DNA of 64,000 bases from Parasteatoda lunata (taxonomy: Eukaryota > Arthropoda > Arachnida > Araneae > Theridiidae), in the NCBI GenBank assembly GCA_949128135.1, contig OX421972.1, positions 66,538,302 through 66,602,301 on the forward strand, written 5' to 3'. The notes under the pieces were generated by a model. That model did no database searches. It was given only the letters and a program-made list of their open reading frames with translations, and was not told the DNA's origin. Made by a program: the position numbers and the translations under genes. Every line of letters starts with the position of its first letter. Position 1 is the stretch's first letter. Below are positions 55,701-60,197 of this stretch, piece by piece.

Positions 55701-56870
55701 GTCCTTTTAATACTTTGGCAATGTAATATGATTTTTCTAGAAATTTCATAATACGTTGTATAATGTATATTATAAAATTACTACACTTATTATTAGATTA
55801 ATCTGTAATTAATACTGTCATAAGTTTATTTTGTAACTGATGCTTTTTCGCATAGATTTCTTGCTTTATTGAATTAAACTCCTCTGAATAATCATTTTTA
55901 TTATTCATATTTTGAAATGCGATATACTATTTATATTTGAAAATTGCATTCGCAGCTGTAATAAATAAATTGCGATGTTTAGTCGAGCAAAGCGGTTTTT
56001 ATTATTCAAAATTCGTCCAGAGATACTAAAAGCAGATTGTAAAATAGCTTTTAATTGAATAAGATCAGACTCAAATTTATTTATATATTTAGATGTATAG
56101 AAATGATAATGAACAATACTTAAAAAAAAGTATAACAAATCGACAATTAGAACTTACCAATTTAAATAAATAAAGCGTAACCAGAATATTGCATTCTCAA
56201 AATTTATGTCTTCAAATGACAATCAAAATGTTAACATACATAAATACCCGCCACTTTATTTACAATTAATATAAGTCTGCTTTGAGAGTATGGCGGCCAA
56301 ATGCGGCTGAATATGACATTTCTATAACGGATGTTGATAGAGTGTAGAAAAATTATAAATACAAAACCGAGACTTTAAATATATATGTAAGTTAAAGGTA
56401 TATGACTTGGTTCTCATAAAATTAGTTTATTTTGACATTATAATGTGTTACAAGATGATTGCTTCAGTTTGTTTTTATTTGTCACGACGTACTCACGGGC
56501 GCCGCCATCTTGAAATCGCTATACAGTAATAAAGTATAATGAATATAAGCCAATTTTATTAAGTAAATCGATGAAATTAAGAGATCATCAACATTAAGAT
56601 CATTGAAAAATAACACATAGTTTTCATAATAAAAATATAATATCAGAGATTTGATCAAAAGCATTACAGTAGTAAATAGCGGTATAAAGCTAAGACACTT
56701 ATTTATTTACTTGTGTTATAAACATGAAGTTCATCAACGATTCCTTCATTACCACCACCAAAAACGATCATTAGATCTTTGATTGCAACTGCACGATGTC
56801 CATGTCGAGGTCTAGGAGCTTGTCCACCAGTATTTGTTACTCTTTTCCATTTCAGTATGGGTGCCGCCAT
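9462..56870 (-). CDS. Hcf: Host cell factor (HCF/HCFC1 family), complete 24-exon gene
   Basis: HCF is a nuclear scaffold that links DNA-bound factors carrying HCF-binding motifs to chromatin enzymes (Set1/MLL methyltransferases, Sin3 deacetylase, OGT). Twenty-four minus-strand exons, listed separately, join in frame through 23 GT-AG introns to 4617 nt, giving 1538 residues. Order: kelch beta-propeller (about 10-345), SAS1N segment (about 345-400), Ser/Thr/Val/Gln-rich linker (about 400-920), seven Cys-containing repeats (1011-1159), acidic stretch, then the fibronectin III-like SAS1C half (about 1312-1521). The kelch and C-terminal parts are close to human HCFC1 (for example GYGPATQVRWLQ); the linker is not alignable by eye. 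Length is near the roughly 1500 residues of fly Hcf and shorter than human HCFC1 (about 2035). Identity is certain; a few linker exons could be alternative. Confidence 0.96.
9868..11647 (+). mobile_element. hAT element, Buster clade, defective
   Basis: A 1780 bp element with perfect 15 bp terminal inverted repeats CAGTGGTTCCCAACC and a perfect 8 bp target duplication ATCTAGCT at 9860-9867 and 11648-11655. The duplication fits the nnnTAnnn pattern of Buster-clade hATs. It contains a decayed transposase lacking its N-terminus. Confidence 0.95.
9985..11270 (+). pseudogene. hAT transposase pseudogene (ZBED5/FAM200-like)
   Basis: Recognisable segments in order: FAVQIDESTV (first catalytic Asp), VSACATNGAPAMSGH (the usual CxTDGAPAM has Asp replaced by Asn), HTGFLAHLKKEVPEVISIHC, NSLNDRLFQKF, and a C-terminal dimerisation (hATC) part from 10881, MMKLEIPEWIFDPFSF, ending SIYLVERGFSSVVQLLTKQR and LRLNLTNIKPDI. 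Several stop codons and frame changes break the frame (for example near 10083, 10171 and 10326). The BED zinc finger that should start the protein is missing: only about 115 bp separate the left end from the middle of the coding region. Confidence 0.88.
12113..12833. mobile_element. Pogo/Tigger-like MITE, 721 bp
   Basis: TA-flanked, with inverted ends CAGTCAGACTTCTATATAAC and (inverted right) CAGTCAGACCTCTATTTAAC. Similar in type to the ends of the Tigger derivative at 5373-6118. No coding sequence. Confidence 0.85.
13141..14849. mobile_element. Non-autonomous element with CAGGGTATCTGC ends
   Basis: Left end CAGGGTATCTGC and inverted right end CAGGGTATCCGC match at 11 of 12 bases. ATTGTA occurs directly on both sides. 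Subterminal repeats of TTCATGACTTTCCATGACTA type lie at both ends. A GC-richer patch (14540-14740) has several GGCGC motifs. No recognisable protein. Confidence 0.65.
15227..15542 (-). CDS. Hcf: Hcf exon 23: second C-terminal Fn3 repeat
   Basis: Residues 1417-1522. It encodes SLDGAHLSWEAPQTTSGEIT, QLAFVRVYCGPEPSC, AHIDMTTKAAIIFRIAARNE and KGYGPATQVRWLQ, very close to human HCFC1. Acceptor TTTCAG, donor GTAAGT. Confidence 0.97.
16006..16188 (-). CDS. Hcf: Hcf exon 22: C-terminal Fn3 repeat
   Basis: Sixty-one codons, nearly the family consensus: LEPGTAYKFRVAAVNTCGRG, SEVSAFKTCLPGYPGAPSAI and KISK. This is the SAS1C part that binds SAS1N and keeps processed halves together. Acceptor TTACAG, donor GTAAAT. 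Confidence 0.97.
16572..16703 (-). CDS. Hcf: Hcf exon 21: start of C-terminal Fn3 region
   Basis: Forty-four codons in phase 0. It contains DAQWYDVGIYKDS and VTQFYVPDNED, matching the W-(F/Y)-D-V-G and HYFLP motifs at the start of the C-terminal HCF domain. Acceptor TTGCAG, donor GTAAGT. Confidence 0.95.
16887..19435. mobile_element. Degenerate element with TTCCCTGATTTTTCCAG-type ends
   Basis: It starts CAGGGTGGCCACTC and ends near GGTGGGTGTCCAC. Both end regions carry short near-repeats of TTCCCTGATTTTTCCA and TTCCAGG. Similar ends are common in arthropod DNA-transposon fragments. The two ends are not clean inverted repeats here, so limits are approximate. Confidence 0.35.
17690..17718. repeat. 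Poly(T) homopolymer, 29 bp
   Basis: Uninterrupted T run in Hcf intron 20. Confidence 0.95.
19824..19978 (-). CDS. Hcf: Hcf exon 20: lead-in to the C-terminal domain
   Basis: Residues 1260-1311. It encodes SLTTLATAAISTASPTSPLI, IIKRDCSNG and SALKLDLTSIKQ. The final LDLTSIKQ resembles the region just before the WYDVG motif in other HCFs. Acceptor TTTTAG, donor GTAGGT. Confidence 0.9.
19979..21233 (-). other. Hcf intron 19
   Basis: 1.26 kb, two thirds occupied by the MITE at 20253-21064. Confidence 0.8.
20253..21064. mobile_element. MITE with CAAGGGTCTGTT ends in Hcf intron 19
   Basis: Left end CAAGGGTCTGTTTAG and right end CTGGACAGACCCCTG are inverted repeats. CAAAT is directly repeated at both junctions. 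Interior is AT-rich without coding sequence. Confidence 0.6.
21234..21401 (-). CDS. Hcf: Hcf exon 19: segment after the repeats
   Basis: Residues 1204-1260. It begins VTSSQPTSHITPLTLEQPGA and contains an acidic stretch (MLSDDPPVQIDEQSTEA), ending LSKLVSGR. Corresponds to the variable acidic region ahead of the C-terminal domain. Acceptor ATTCAG, donor GTATGT. Confidence 0.9.
21721..21757. repeat. Poly(A) homopolymer, 37 bp
   Basis: Uninterrupted A run in Hcf intron 18. Confidence 0.95.
22486..26867. mobile_element. 4.4 kb element with long, nearly identical TIRs and no ORF
   Basis: The left end CAGTCAGCAAAAAAAAAAAG and right end CTTTTTTTTTTTTGCTGACTG lie next to TA on both sides. The inverted repeats run about 225 bp (22486-22710 against 26640-26867) with only a handful of differences. 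The 3.9 kb interior is AT-rich with no frame resembling a transposase. The TA duplication and CAG ends suggest a Tc1/mariner/pogo-type or other TA-targeting family, but the superfamily is not identified. Confidence 0.85.
27226..28145. mobile_element. Diverged 920 bp relative of the 4.4 kb element
   Basis: TA-flanked; ends CAGTGCAGGAATAAAA and TTTATTTGCACACTG. Its inverted repeats share the same internal landmarks as the larger element (GATCAGATTTTCAC, TGACCTCAAATAT, ACACAAAAA) but are much more diverged. No coding sequence. Confidence 0.75.
28786..29626 (-). CDS. Hcf: Hcf exon 18: acidic exon with seven Cys repeats
   Basis: Largest exon, residues 924-1204. An Asn/Ser/Glu-rich lead is followed by seven tandem copies (1011-1159) of the core CDDGIHCGTDDE with 9-12 residue spacers rich in Lys, Ser, Glu and Asp. 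A Ser/Glu/Lys-rich acidic tail ends NSEDK. First Cys residues fall at 1011, 1035, 1056, 1079, 1102, 1125 and 1148. Position, copy number and period recall the HCF-1PRO processing repeats of vertebrates. The core differs: C-x5-C-G-T-D-D/E here, against C-x4-C-E-T-H-E-T in human. Acceptor TTTATAG, donor GTAAGT. The function of the repeats is unknown. Confidence 0.93.
28919..29365 (-). repeat. Seven coding tandem repeats inside Hcf exon 18
   Basis: Unit lengths are 72, 63, 69, 69, 69 and 69 bp between first cysteines, then a final core. All seven keep D-G-(I/V)-H-C-G-T-D. The codons differ at third positions (His CAT/CAC, Cys TGT/TGC, Gly, Thr), so the copies are not a recent DNA amplification. 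First copy is the most diverged (ECADG); last ends GTDEE. Confidence 0.95.
29627..31450 (-). other. Hcf intron 17
   Basis: 1.82 kb of AT-rich sequence; nothing recognised. Confidence 0.7.
31451..31585 (-). CDS. Hcf: Hcf exon 17: linker
   Basis: Forty-five codons in phase 0: ISSGGAQILTLPTQGILQAK, then VVGGQKVLTLIQPPP and APE. The GGAQILTLPTQG-type segment is common in HCF middle regions. Acceptor CATTCAG, donor GTATTT. Confidence 0.92.
31586..32436 (-). other. Hcf intron 16
   Basis: 0.85 kb of AT-rich sequence; nothing recognised. Confidence 0.7.
32437..32558 (-). CDS. Hcf: Hcf exon 16: linker
   Basis: Residues 838-878. It encodes VSQSSSSVTSPITITMPSSL and later ISIPAKSLTTTNTNQ. Acceptor TTTTCAG, donor GTATTT, phase 0 at the end. 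Confidence 0.9.
32834..32854. repeat. Repeat end, inverted relative to 36673-36696
   Basis: TCATACCTGCCAACATTGC followed by AT. It shares 14 terminal bases with the inverted copy at 36696. Confidence 0.5.
32908..33244 (-). mobile_element. tRNA-derived SINE in Hcf intron 15
   Basis: Reverse-strand copy with B box GGGTTCGAATC (33180-33190) and A-box region TGGCTCAGGGGGTAGAC. It shares the body motif (sequence around CAACTCCGTAGCC) with the copy at 51773-52146 but lacks the last part of the tail. Confidence 0.8.
33566..33709 (-). CDS. Hcf: Hcf exon 15: linker
   Basis: Residues 790-838. It encodes GKTMLPLGGATPLNTITTPS, VKMIVVSSAG and GITIITTASTNG. The VKMIVVSS and TPLNTITT wording matches the HCF middle region. 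Acceptor TTTTTAG, donor GTAGGT. It lies between two oppositely oriented copies of a repeat end. Confidence 0.92.
34193..34330 (+). pseudogene. THAP zinc-finger domain remnant
   Basis: The plus strand starts MAPSKNYKCCIVP and, after a one-base frame change, reads CNSCTLNTPNKLFFSVPKG and RQIWCKAIQRDE. This matches the THAP C2-CH pattern: paired Cys near the N-terminus, F-x-x-P, then W about eight residues later. THAP domains head P-element-like transposases and THAP host proteins. The frameshift and the lack of a following reading frame make it a dead transposon fragment rather than a gene. No terminal repeats or transposase core were identified with confidence. Confidence 0.6.
34481..34540. 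repeat. 60 bp direct repeat, copy 1
   Basis: Nearly identical to 34881-34941 (one substitution, GACATT against AACATT, plus one extra A). Core TCATTCCTCAATTTTATTTC. Function unknown. Confidence 0.8.
34595..34629. repeat. Poly(A) homopolymer, 35 bp
   Basis: Uninterrupted A run in Hcf intron 14, not joined to any recognised retroelement. Confidence 0.95.
34881..34941. repeat. 60 bp direct repeat, copy 2
   Basis: Second copy, 400 bp from the first, in the same orientation. Confidence 0.8.
35996..36003 (+). promoter_or_regulatory. TATA-like box in a GC-richer patch
   Basis: TATATAAG inside a patch (35860-36070) that is clearly richer in G and C than the surrounding intron. It might be the promoter part of a decayed LTR or transposon. 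No long terminal repeat ends were found, so this is weak. Confidence 0.2.
36673..36696. repeat. Repeat end, inverted relative to 32834-32854
   Basis: GTTGGCAGGTATGA preceded by ATGCATAAAA. Its reverse complement TCATACCTGCCAAC is found at 32834, on the other side of Hcf exon 15. Looks like the terminal inverted repeat of a DNA transposon family. Confidence 0.5.
37162..37459 (-). CDS. Hcf: Hcf exon 14: linker
   Basis: Residues 691-790. It starts GSLQPKLMTTILRTLPTNII and contains KQTFVIAAPGTGKAGTPAKI and SGVKSILTTVSAESGK. Short alternating hydrophobic and Ser/Thr runs, with regularly spaced Lys, resemble the HCF basic region. Acceptor TTTGTAG, donor GTATGC. Confidence 0.92.
37460..38277 (-). 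other. Hcf intron 13 with long poly(A) run
   Basis: 0.82 kb, plain AT-rich sequence apart from an uninterrupted run of about 40 A at 37738-37777. Confidence 0.8.
37738..37777. repeat. Poly(A) homopolymer, about 40 bp
   Basis: Uninterrupted A run. Others in the window are at 34595-34629 (35 A), 21721-21757 (37 A) and a T run at 17690-17718 (29 T). Confidence 0.95.
38278..38418 (-). CDS. Hcf: Hcf exon 13: linker
   Basis: Forty-seven codons in phase 0, starting TKGTIPQGATIVKLVTTQAN and ending VVGLSPQ. Similar in style to the HCF basic region. Acceptor AATACAG, donor GTAATG. Confidence 0.9.
38500..38553 (-). CDS. Hcf: Hcf exon 12: linker (54 nt)
   Basis: A phase-0/phase-0 exon of 18 codons, VPKVSLVQSKTTGIQGQQ, separated by only 81 bp of intron from exon 13. 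Acceptor TTTTTCAG, donor GTACTT. Being a multiple of three, it could be skipped without a frameshift. Confidence 0.85.
38554..41281 (-). other. Hcf intron 11
   Basis: 2.73 kb. It contains the degenerate minisatellite at 39355-39800. The stretch 40430-40730 is somewhat GC-richer but matches nothing I recognise. Confidence 0.7.
39355..39800. repeat. Degenerate minisatellite, about 40 bp unit (copy A)
   Basis: Diverged units such as AAAATTGCATAAATGTGAAT followed by CACAATATTT (around 39620), interleaved with weaker copies. Located in Hcf intron 11 and related to the array at 54170-54570. Confidence 0.6.
41282..41454 (-). CDS. Hcf: Hcf exon 11: linker
   Basis: Residues 568-625. It encodes GIGNQTVRMSTPTTLLKS, QKQIIVHKAPGGGSQPQIVT and QGVTVAT. 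The IIVHK and QIVTLVKT stretches are of the type found in the HCF basic region of other animals. Acceptor TTCTAG, donor GTAAGT. Confidence 0.92.
41455..43008 (-). other. Hcf intron 10
   Basis: 1.55 kb of AT-rich sequence without recognisable elements. Confidence 0.7.
43009..43180 (-). CDS. Hcf: Hcf exon 10: linker
   Basis: Residues 511-568. It encodes TTAVTTTVQPMTGMAALAHA and, further on, IRVVTPSLLGSQGLKLN. The low-complexity Thr/Ala/Val content resembles the HCF middle region. Acceptor TATTTTAG, donor GTGATT. It lies only 51 bp from the Tigger transposon in intron 9. Confidence 0.9.
43232..45422 (+). mobile_element. Tigger/pogo-type DNA transposon, nearly intact
   Basis: A 2191 bp element flanked by TA on both sides. 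Terminal inverted repeats start CAGTAGAAGTCC and match at 21 of 24 positions (left CAGTAGAAGTCCATTAGTCC, right inverted CAGTAGAAGTCCGATAATCC, both continuing GGCA). It lies in Hcf intron 9, antisense to the gene, and encodes a transposase with one frameshift. Good conservation of ends and coding region suggests a recent insertion. Confidence 0.93.
43559..45209 (+). pseudogene. Tigger (jerky/TIGD-like) transposase with one frameshift
   Basis: Cut-and-paste transposase of the pogo/Tigger group. The start MFSKPKPSSSKGEKRKHVTL leads into a CENP-B/psq-type helix-turn-helix (LTLNQKLEIIKRLEKG ... IGSSTIYDIKKQK). After a frame change near 43805-43831 it continues QLDSVLFKWF and the CENP-B HTH part (DGWLRNFKFRHGI). 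The DDE domain follows: YNADETGL (Asp codon 44121), LLLDNCKAHP (44466) and MDQGVIQNFK (44565), with 32 residues between the last two Asp, in the Tigger range. The C-terminus KQKDIRDFFKSK is typical of the family. The first frame stops at 43829-43831. The break is one nucleotide, so it may be a sequencing error or recent decay. Confidence 0.93.
45794..45903 (-). CDS. Hcf: Hcf exon 9: linker
   Basis: Residues 474-510. It encodes VTVLQSKNQSMPKQQIRVVT and then a segment ending RPLTTSS. The Q-I-R-V-V-T pattern recurs in other linker exons. Acceptor ATTGTAG, donor GTAAGT, phase 0 at the end. Confidence 0.88.
46227..46292 (-). CDS. Hcf: Hcf exon 8: linker
   Basis: A 66 nt exon encoding AQPQTLVRFSVNPVSSAGSA and NK. 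Phase and both splice sites (CTTACAG, GTATGT) fit exons 7 and 9. Resembles the short hydrophobic-Thr segments of the HCF middle region; assignment rests on phase and position. Confidence 0.85.
46485..46703 (-). CDS. Hcf: Hcf exon 7: end of SAS1N and start of linker
   Basis: Residues 379-452. It begins ADSYLLQLQKYDMP, the conserved end of SAS1N, then changes abruptly to a Pro/Thr/Ser-rich linker (for example SPQLPTPTTPQQ). Acceptor CTTTTAG, donor GTTAGA. Confidence 0.93.
46704..47274 (-). other. Hcf intron 6
   Basis: 0.57 kb of AT-rich sequence; nothing recognised. Introns 7 (46293-46484) and 8 (45904-46226) are also plain. Confidence 0.7.
47275..47392 (-). CDS. Hcf: Hcf exon 6: end of propeller and start of SAS1N
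   Basis: Residues 340-379. It encodes VCCKDLWFLETDKP followed by RVQLIRASTNSLEVHWGAVP. The second part matches the self-association segment (SAS1N) by which the N-terminal half of HCF binds the C-terminal half. Acceptor TTTTTTAG, donor GTTGAA. Confidence 0.95.
47393..48361 (-). other. Hcf intron 5
   Basis: 0.97 kb of AT-rich sequence; nothing recognised. Confidence 0.7.
48362..48507 (-). CDS. Hcf: Hcf exon 5: kelch blade 6
   Basis: Residues 291-339. It encodes ETMTWEPLAMEG, then PRARAGHCAVAINSRLYIWS and GRDGYRKAWNNQ, close to the human sequence. The PRARAGHC segment around human P134-type kelch contacts is conserved in style. Donor is GTGGTG, the least consensus-like donor of the gene, but phase 0 joining gives NNQ-VCCKD as in other HCFs. 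Confidence 0.95.
48508..49888 (-). other. Hcf intron 4
   Basis: 1.38 kb of AT-rich sequence; nothing recognised. Confidence 0.7.
49889..50080 (-). CDS. Hcf: Hcf exon 4: kelch blade 5
   Basis: Residues 227-290. It encodes SMSWAKPVVQGLSPLPRSLH, then MLVFGGWVPLVMDD and ATHEKEWKCTNTLASLNL. The GGWVPLVMDD segment is a strongly conserved HCF kelch stretch. Acceptor CTTTTAG, donor GTATGC. Confidence 0.96.
50081..51302 (-). other. Hcf intron 3
   Basis: 1.22 kb, AT-rich. The stretch 50340-50560 is richer in G and C and open in one frame, but resembles no family I recognise. Confidence 0.7.
51303..51511 (-). CDS. Hcf: Hcf exon 3: kelch blades 3-4
   Basis: Residues 157-226. It starts YLNDLYALELRGQ and includes PPPRESHTAVAY and IIYGGMSGCRLGDLWQLDM, typical of HCF blade 4. 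Acceptor lies after a long T tract; donor is GTAAAT. Flanking phases match exons 2 and 4. Confidence 0.96.
51773..52146 (+). mobile_element. tRNA-derived SINE, nearly full length
   Basis: The head is tRNA-like, with an A box near TGGCTCAAGAGAT (51782) and a B box GGTTCGAATCC (51825-51835). The body and tail, ending around AATTGGGTCGGTTTTTCAGC, are shared with three other copies in this window (32908-33244, 57591-57853 and 3953-4077). No poly(A) tail is evident. Confidence 0.85.
52154..52402. mobile_element. Short MITE with CAAGGGTCTGTC ends
   Basis: Left end CAAGGGTCTGTCTAGG, right end GGACAGACCCCTG form inverted repeats. Flanks show ATATATA on both sides. Same ends as the element at 20253-21064. 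No coding sequence. Confidence 0.6.
52435..52669 (-). pseudogene. piggyBac transposase remnant (PGBD type)
   Basis: Reading the minus strand gives ENLIGGCILHG, KKRKHCDPYDIAF, CAIKWNDNAVATIVTVN and VNAKRYSRKESKE. This order matches the part of piggyBac transposases that runs ...G-T-V-R-x-N-R-I-G... to R/K-W-x-D-N-x-x-V-T and V-K-R-x-S-R-K-x-K-K. Only about 75 residues survive and the rest of the transposase is absent, so it is a dead fragment. It abuts a short MITE. No piggyBac-type TTAA junction was located. Confidence 0.7.
53348..53657 (-). CDS. Hcf: Hcf exon 2: kelch blades 1-3
   Basis: Residues 54-157. It encodes SNQWFIPPVKGDVPPGCAAY, LLVFGGMVEYGKYSNELYEL and RLGHSFTLMGNRVYLFGGLA, which are almost the animal HCF consensus. 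Acceptor TTTTGCAG, donor GTAATT. It joins exon 1 (A + CC = Thr) and exon 3 (AG + G = Arg). Confidence 0.96.
54170..54570. repeat. Degenerate minisatellite, about 40 bp unit (copy B)
   Basis: Diverged tandem units built on AAAATTGCGTAAATATGAAT followed by CGCAATATT and a variable spacer. The same unit forms the array at 39355-39800, in another intron. Confidence 0.6.
56290..56298 (+). promoter_or_regulatory. Third YY1-like core, opposite orientation
   Basis: ATGGCGGCC on the plus strand, in the same GC-richer patch as the other two. Weaker match (preceding bases are AGT). Confidence 0.25.
56501..56511 (-). promoter_or_regulatory. Second YY1-type motif in Hcf intron 1
   Basis: An identical 11-mer AAGATGGCGGC, 362 bp downstream of the first, followed by GCCCGTGAGT, which reads like MAAP plus a consensus donor. 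It could be a regulatory site or part of an alternative first exon. Confidence 0.4.
56711..56870 (-). CDS. Hcf: Hcf exon 1: start codon and first kelch blade
   Basis: Residues 1-53. It begins MAAPILKWKRV and contains PRPRHGHRAVAI and FGGGNEGIVDELHVYNT, the HCF signature of the first blade. The ATG at 56868-56870 sits in AAGATGGCG, a strong start context. An in-frame TGA at 56892-56894 excludes any longer N-terminus in this exon. Donor is GTAAAT; the exon ends one base into the Thr codon completed by exon 2. Confidence 0.95.
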
Positions 56871-56873
56871 CTT
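56863..56873 (-). promoter_or_regulatory. YY1/Pho-type motif over the Hcf start codon
   Basis: AAGATGGCGGC on the minus strand matches the YY1 core (AAnATGGCGGC) and includes the ATG. YY1 sites overlapping start codons are known in many animal housekeeping genes. Binding is inferred, not shown. Confidence 0.5.
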
Positions 56874-56970
56874 AGGCTTATATCCCACAATTCACACTTT
56901 TGTATTTTGTATTGACGCGATCTCAGCCCGAACCTGCTATAATCTCAACACCGCTGGGAGAACTAAGTAG
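56871..56970 (-). promoter_or_regulatory. Probable 5' UTR and core promoter of Hcf
   Basis: This 100 bp just upstream of the start codon is less AT-rich than its surroundings and has CpG-containing stretches. No TATA box is evident. The transcription start is not placed; a further non-coding first exon upstream is possible. Confidence 0.35.
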
Positions 56971-57590
56971 GAAAAAAAAAACTGTGAAAACAAATTTTAA
57001 ATAGAAAAGTAAATAATAAATCAAACATTTTTTCCTAAAGATTTTATATTTTTAAGAATTTAAAATAATTTATTATTTTATAAAATAATTCTGTTGTAAA
57101 TGAACTTTATGATAAAAGGCAATCTTTTAAGCCATATTTTCTGCGGAGCTTCTTTGTATTGATGTTGAATTGAATTTAATGTTGTTTTGTTTTCTATCAC
57201 ATGCTGCTGGACTTGGGATCTCTAGACCCGTAACAAATCAAATGATCCCTGTGAAATTTAGTTATATTAATTTTACTTCGTAATTAAATAATCGTTTAAA
57301 ATCTTTTTCATGCTTCTCTTGATTAGATATGTAATTTAAAATAACATATTTCTTTGATGCCCTCAAAATGTTAATATTCCTCTACTACTCCTGAAGTTAA
57401 TTCTCCGCGAATTAATTTTCTTACTGTTATTTGAATAATCTAGAATTTCACTTTAATTAAAAAGTCTTAGCTGACCGAACGATAAAGAATACTCATTATA
57501 TTTAGGAAGAAAAAAATATTTTGAGCTTTAATTGTTCTTTTTATATTGAGAAACAAATATCAAATAGATTTTTATATTTTATTTTATTTT

Positions 57591-57853
57591 ATAACCGTTG
57601 TTGGACAGACGACTCAATTCTGGGTTTACGACTTCCAGTTCATCTTCGTATCCTTGTAATTTTGATCCCATTCCAGAAGACAAGGGAGATGCTGGATCAG
57701 TACCCCCAGAGGTATTGATTTGTTTTGGGAACATGGAGGACTCTGTGACCCGACAGATTTAACATGCATCAGACATCATTTACTACACGGGGAGTCTTCG
57801 GTCGGCGGAGATCGAACTCACGATCTTCTCGCCCTGAGCCCTACCAACCTGGA
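57591..57853 (-). mobile_element. tRNA-derived SINE, diverged, upstream of Hcf
   Basis: Reverse-strand copy with B box GTTCGATCTCC and A-box-like TGGTAGGGCTCAGGGCG. The tail reads CAGAATTGAGTCG..., and ends in ACGGTTAT as in the copy at 51773-52146. Confidence 0.7.
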
Positions 57854-59764
57854 TTTAGATATCATTAAAATATACTTAATTTTGATGATTAACCTTTGGC
57901 GGTCTTATTCTAGGTGATATTTCAGTTGGAAATGTAACAGCTTGCAAAAAATTCTGCTCCCTTTTACAACGTCCCTACTAATTAATGCATTTTCCCTTCT
58001 CTTATTTAAAAAGAAAATAATTGTATTTATTAAAAAGGAAAATAATAAAAAATAACTTATTTAAAGAGAAATTAAAATTATTTGATGATATTACTTATTT
58101 GTAAAGAGAAATCTTTTTTTTCTCTCTGCGAAGTTAAAAAAAAAAAAAAACTATAAAAATGATAGATTTCTAAAAAAATCAACCAATTTTTTAAAAACAT
58201 GCTGAAGGTATAGTTCCAGGATTTTTAAGGAATAAAAAAAAATTTGGGTTTGGCTCTAAAAATTTTATATTTTAAATAATATTTTAAGAAGTTTTTCATG
58301 TAATCAAGACATCCTTAAAATGATGATGAATGACAAGATCCTACCTGATTAACAGCAAAACTTATTCTTATCAAATTAGAAATTTTAAAACTCTTAATCA
58401 AAGCAAGTTAGTGCTTTCATTTTTTTTTTTTTTTTTTTTTGCTATCTCATCTACTTTGCTGACTTACTAAATGTACAAATGTCATGCAAATAAACACATG
58501 TTTAAAAAATATTTTTCTGTTTACCCTGATTTTTCAAAAAATAAAAAAAAATTGAAATAAGTTATTCTGACCTCATATTAACAAGTACCTTTGTGAAAAA
58601 TGATATAGTTAAATATTTAAAGGTAACATATGTTAGAGCATTTGTTTTGCTCAGTGTTTAAAAAAATTAAGAAAAAATTTATGGAAGGCTACATTTTTTG
58701 GTGACTTTCGGCTTTCGCCCTGTTAACCATGAAGTACCATTTATTGCAAGTGAATGAACAACGCTGTAGAGCTTTTGTGATTGTTAATAAAGTAAGCATT
58801 CTTGATTCGCGCCAATAATAAAGAGATTGCATTTTTCTTTTTAGATTTTAAAAAAAGATTGAGAAAACTCATTTTTTTTATTACAAAAATTAAATATCAA
58901 ACAAAACTGGGTCTCATAATAATTATCGCTGTGTGCAGATCTCGGATAGGAGAAAAAGAAAAAAAACCTGTATAAATTTTTTTAGTTAACTGTAGGAAAA
59001 TGATTAAAAATGGCTTTTCTGTTGTCTGTCACATTTCATCCTCTTTCAGATTATTTCGAAATAAGTAGTTTCTTGCACCTTTTTTTTATCAGTAGTTTAC
59101 CATGTTTGCAGAGACAATTTTTATTAATGGTAACTTATCGATTCATTAATCAGGTATTCCAAATATATGAAATAAAATAAACCATTTTATTATTATTCTT
59201 TAAGTTTAACCCTCAAATTTCCAAAGGTTACCATTACCTGTAATATACTTTCTTAATGTCTTAGATGACAAACAAGCATATGCATAAAAAATCTCTTTTT
59301 TTTTTCATTTTAATTGTATTATAAAGCATGTTTTGTCTCTTAATGTACTACCAAATGGCAAAAGAACAATGTTGGGTATAAATCTAGAAAATGAGTTAAA
59401 TGTCAGGAAATTTCTTTTTAAAAATCAAAGAAATAGAATTAATTTGAGTTTAGCCACCTAAAAATTTCAATATTTTTTCTTAAAATAATTAATACCGATT
59501 CTGAGAAATGCTTTCTGGTGCTTAGTTTTGGTTCAATTCATATCGTTAAATATCTACCAAAATATTTTCACCTCATATTTATGAAATTATATCAAAATTT
59601 TGATGATTATTAAAAAAAATTTTAGCAAAAAATTGACATAGCATTATTAGAAAATATTGGATTAAACCAAAACTTTGCGTTTTCAATTGACAACAAATGT
59701 TTCTCACCATGTTACAAAAATTACTCTTACTATTACCTTTGATCTATCATAAGTAATAGTTGCA

Positions 59765-59787
59765 GTATATATATATATATATATATT
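59765..59787. repeat. Short (TA)n microsatellite
   Basis: About 11 TA units. Confidence 0.9.
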
Positions 59788-59848
59788 TTAATTTTCAAAT
59801 AAAACAAAATATCTGATTAAATAAATGTGCTAATTTCTTCACATAATG

Positions 59849-60197
59849 CAGTGGTCCCCAATCCTTAGTCTGGTACTAGTCTATGAATCAAATGGTACTT
59901 GGCTGCTCAAGAAACATTCCATACAGAATTAGTATACAGAAATAGAGTGATTCATTATTGTGATACATTTCTCTTGAGTTAGTGCAATTTTTTATGGACG
60001 AGAGATTAACTAGGAGCTGAGAGACCTATACCGCATCTGTAAAAGTATTTTGTTTTGTAGGCATTTATAAATACAATTAAATTAAAATTATTCAACTAGA
60101 ACCATCTATAATTTAAACAATCAACGCCCCCAGTAGGTTATGGTAAAATTATCAAACAATGTCCAGCCTATGACAATAAAAAGGTTGGGGAGAGCTG
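59849..60197. mobile_element. Old hAT-like MITE, 349 bp
   Basis: Left end CAGTGGTCCCCAATCCTT and inverted right end CAGCTCTCCCCAACCTTTT resemble hAT termini. No clear 8 bp target duplication remains. Confidence 0.5.

Larger units (their letters stand above)
53658..56710 (-). other. Hcf intron 1
   Basis: 3.05 kb. It holds the YY1-like motifs near its 5' end and a degenerate minisatellite at 54170-54570. Otherwise AT-rich with nothing coding. Confidence 0.8.

Noticed and set aside
56482..56664. 60-residue frame ending FKMAAPVSTS near the Hcf start
   Set aside because: The frame is AT-rich chance sequence upstream of the second ATGGCGGC motif; kept only as a possible alternative first exon or YY1 site.
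56871..56888. Longer Hcf N-terminus starting at an upstream GTG
   Set aside because: An in-frame TGA follows immediately upstream and the ATG at 56870 has a much better context.
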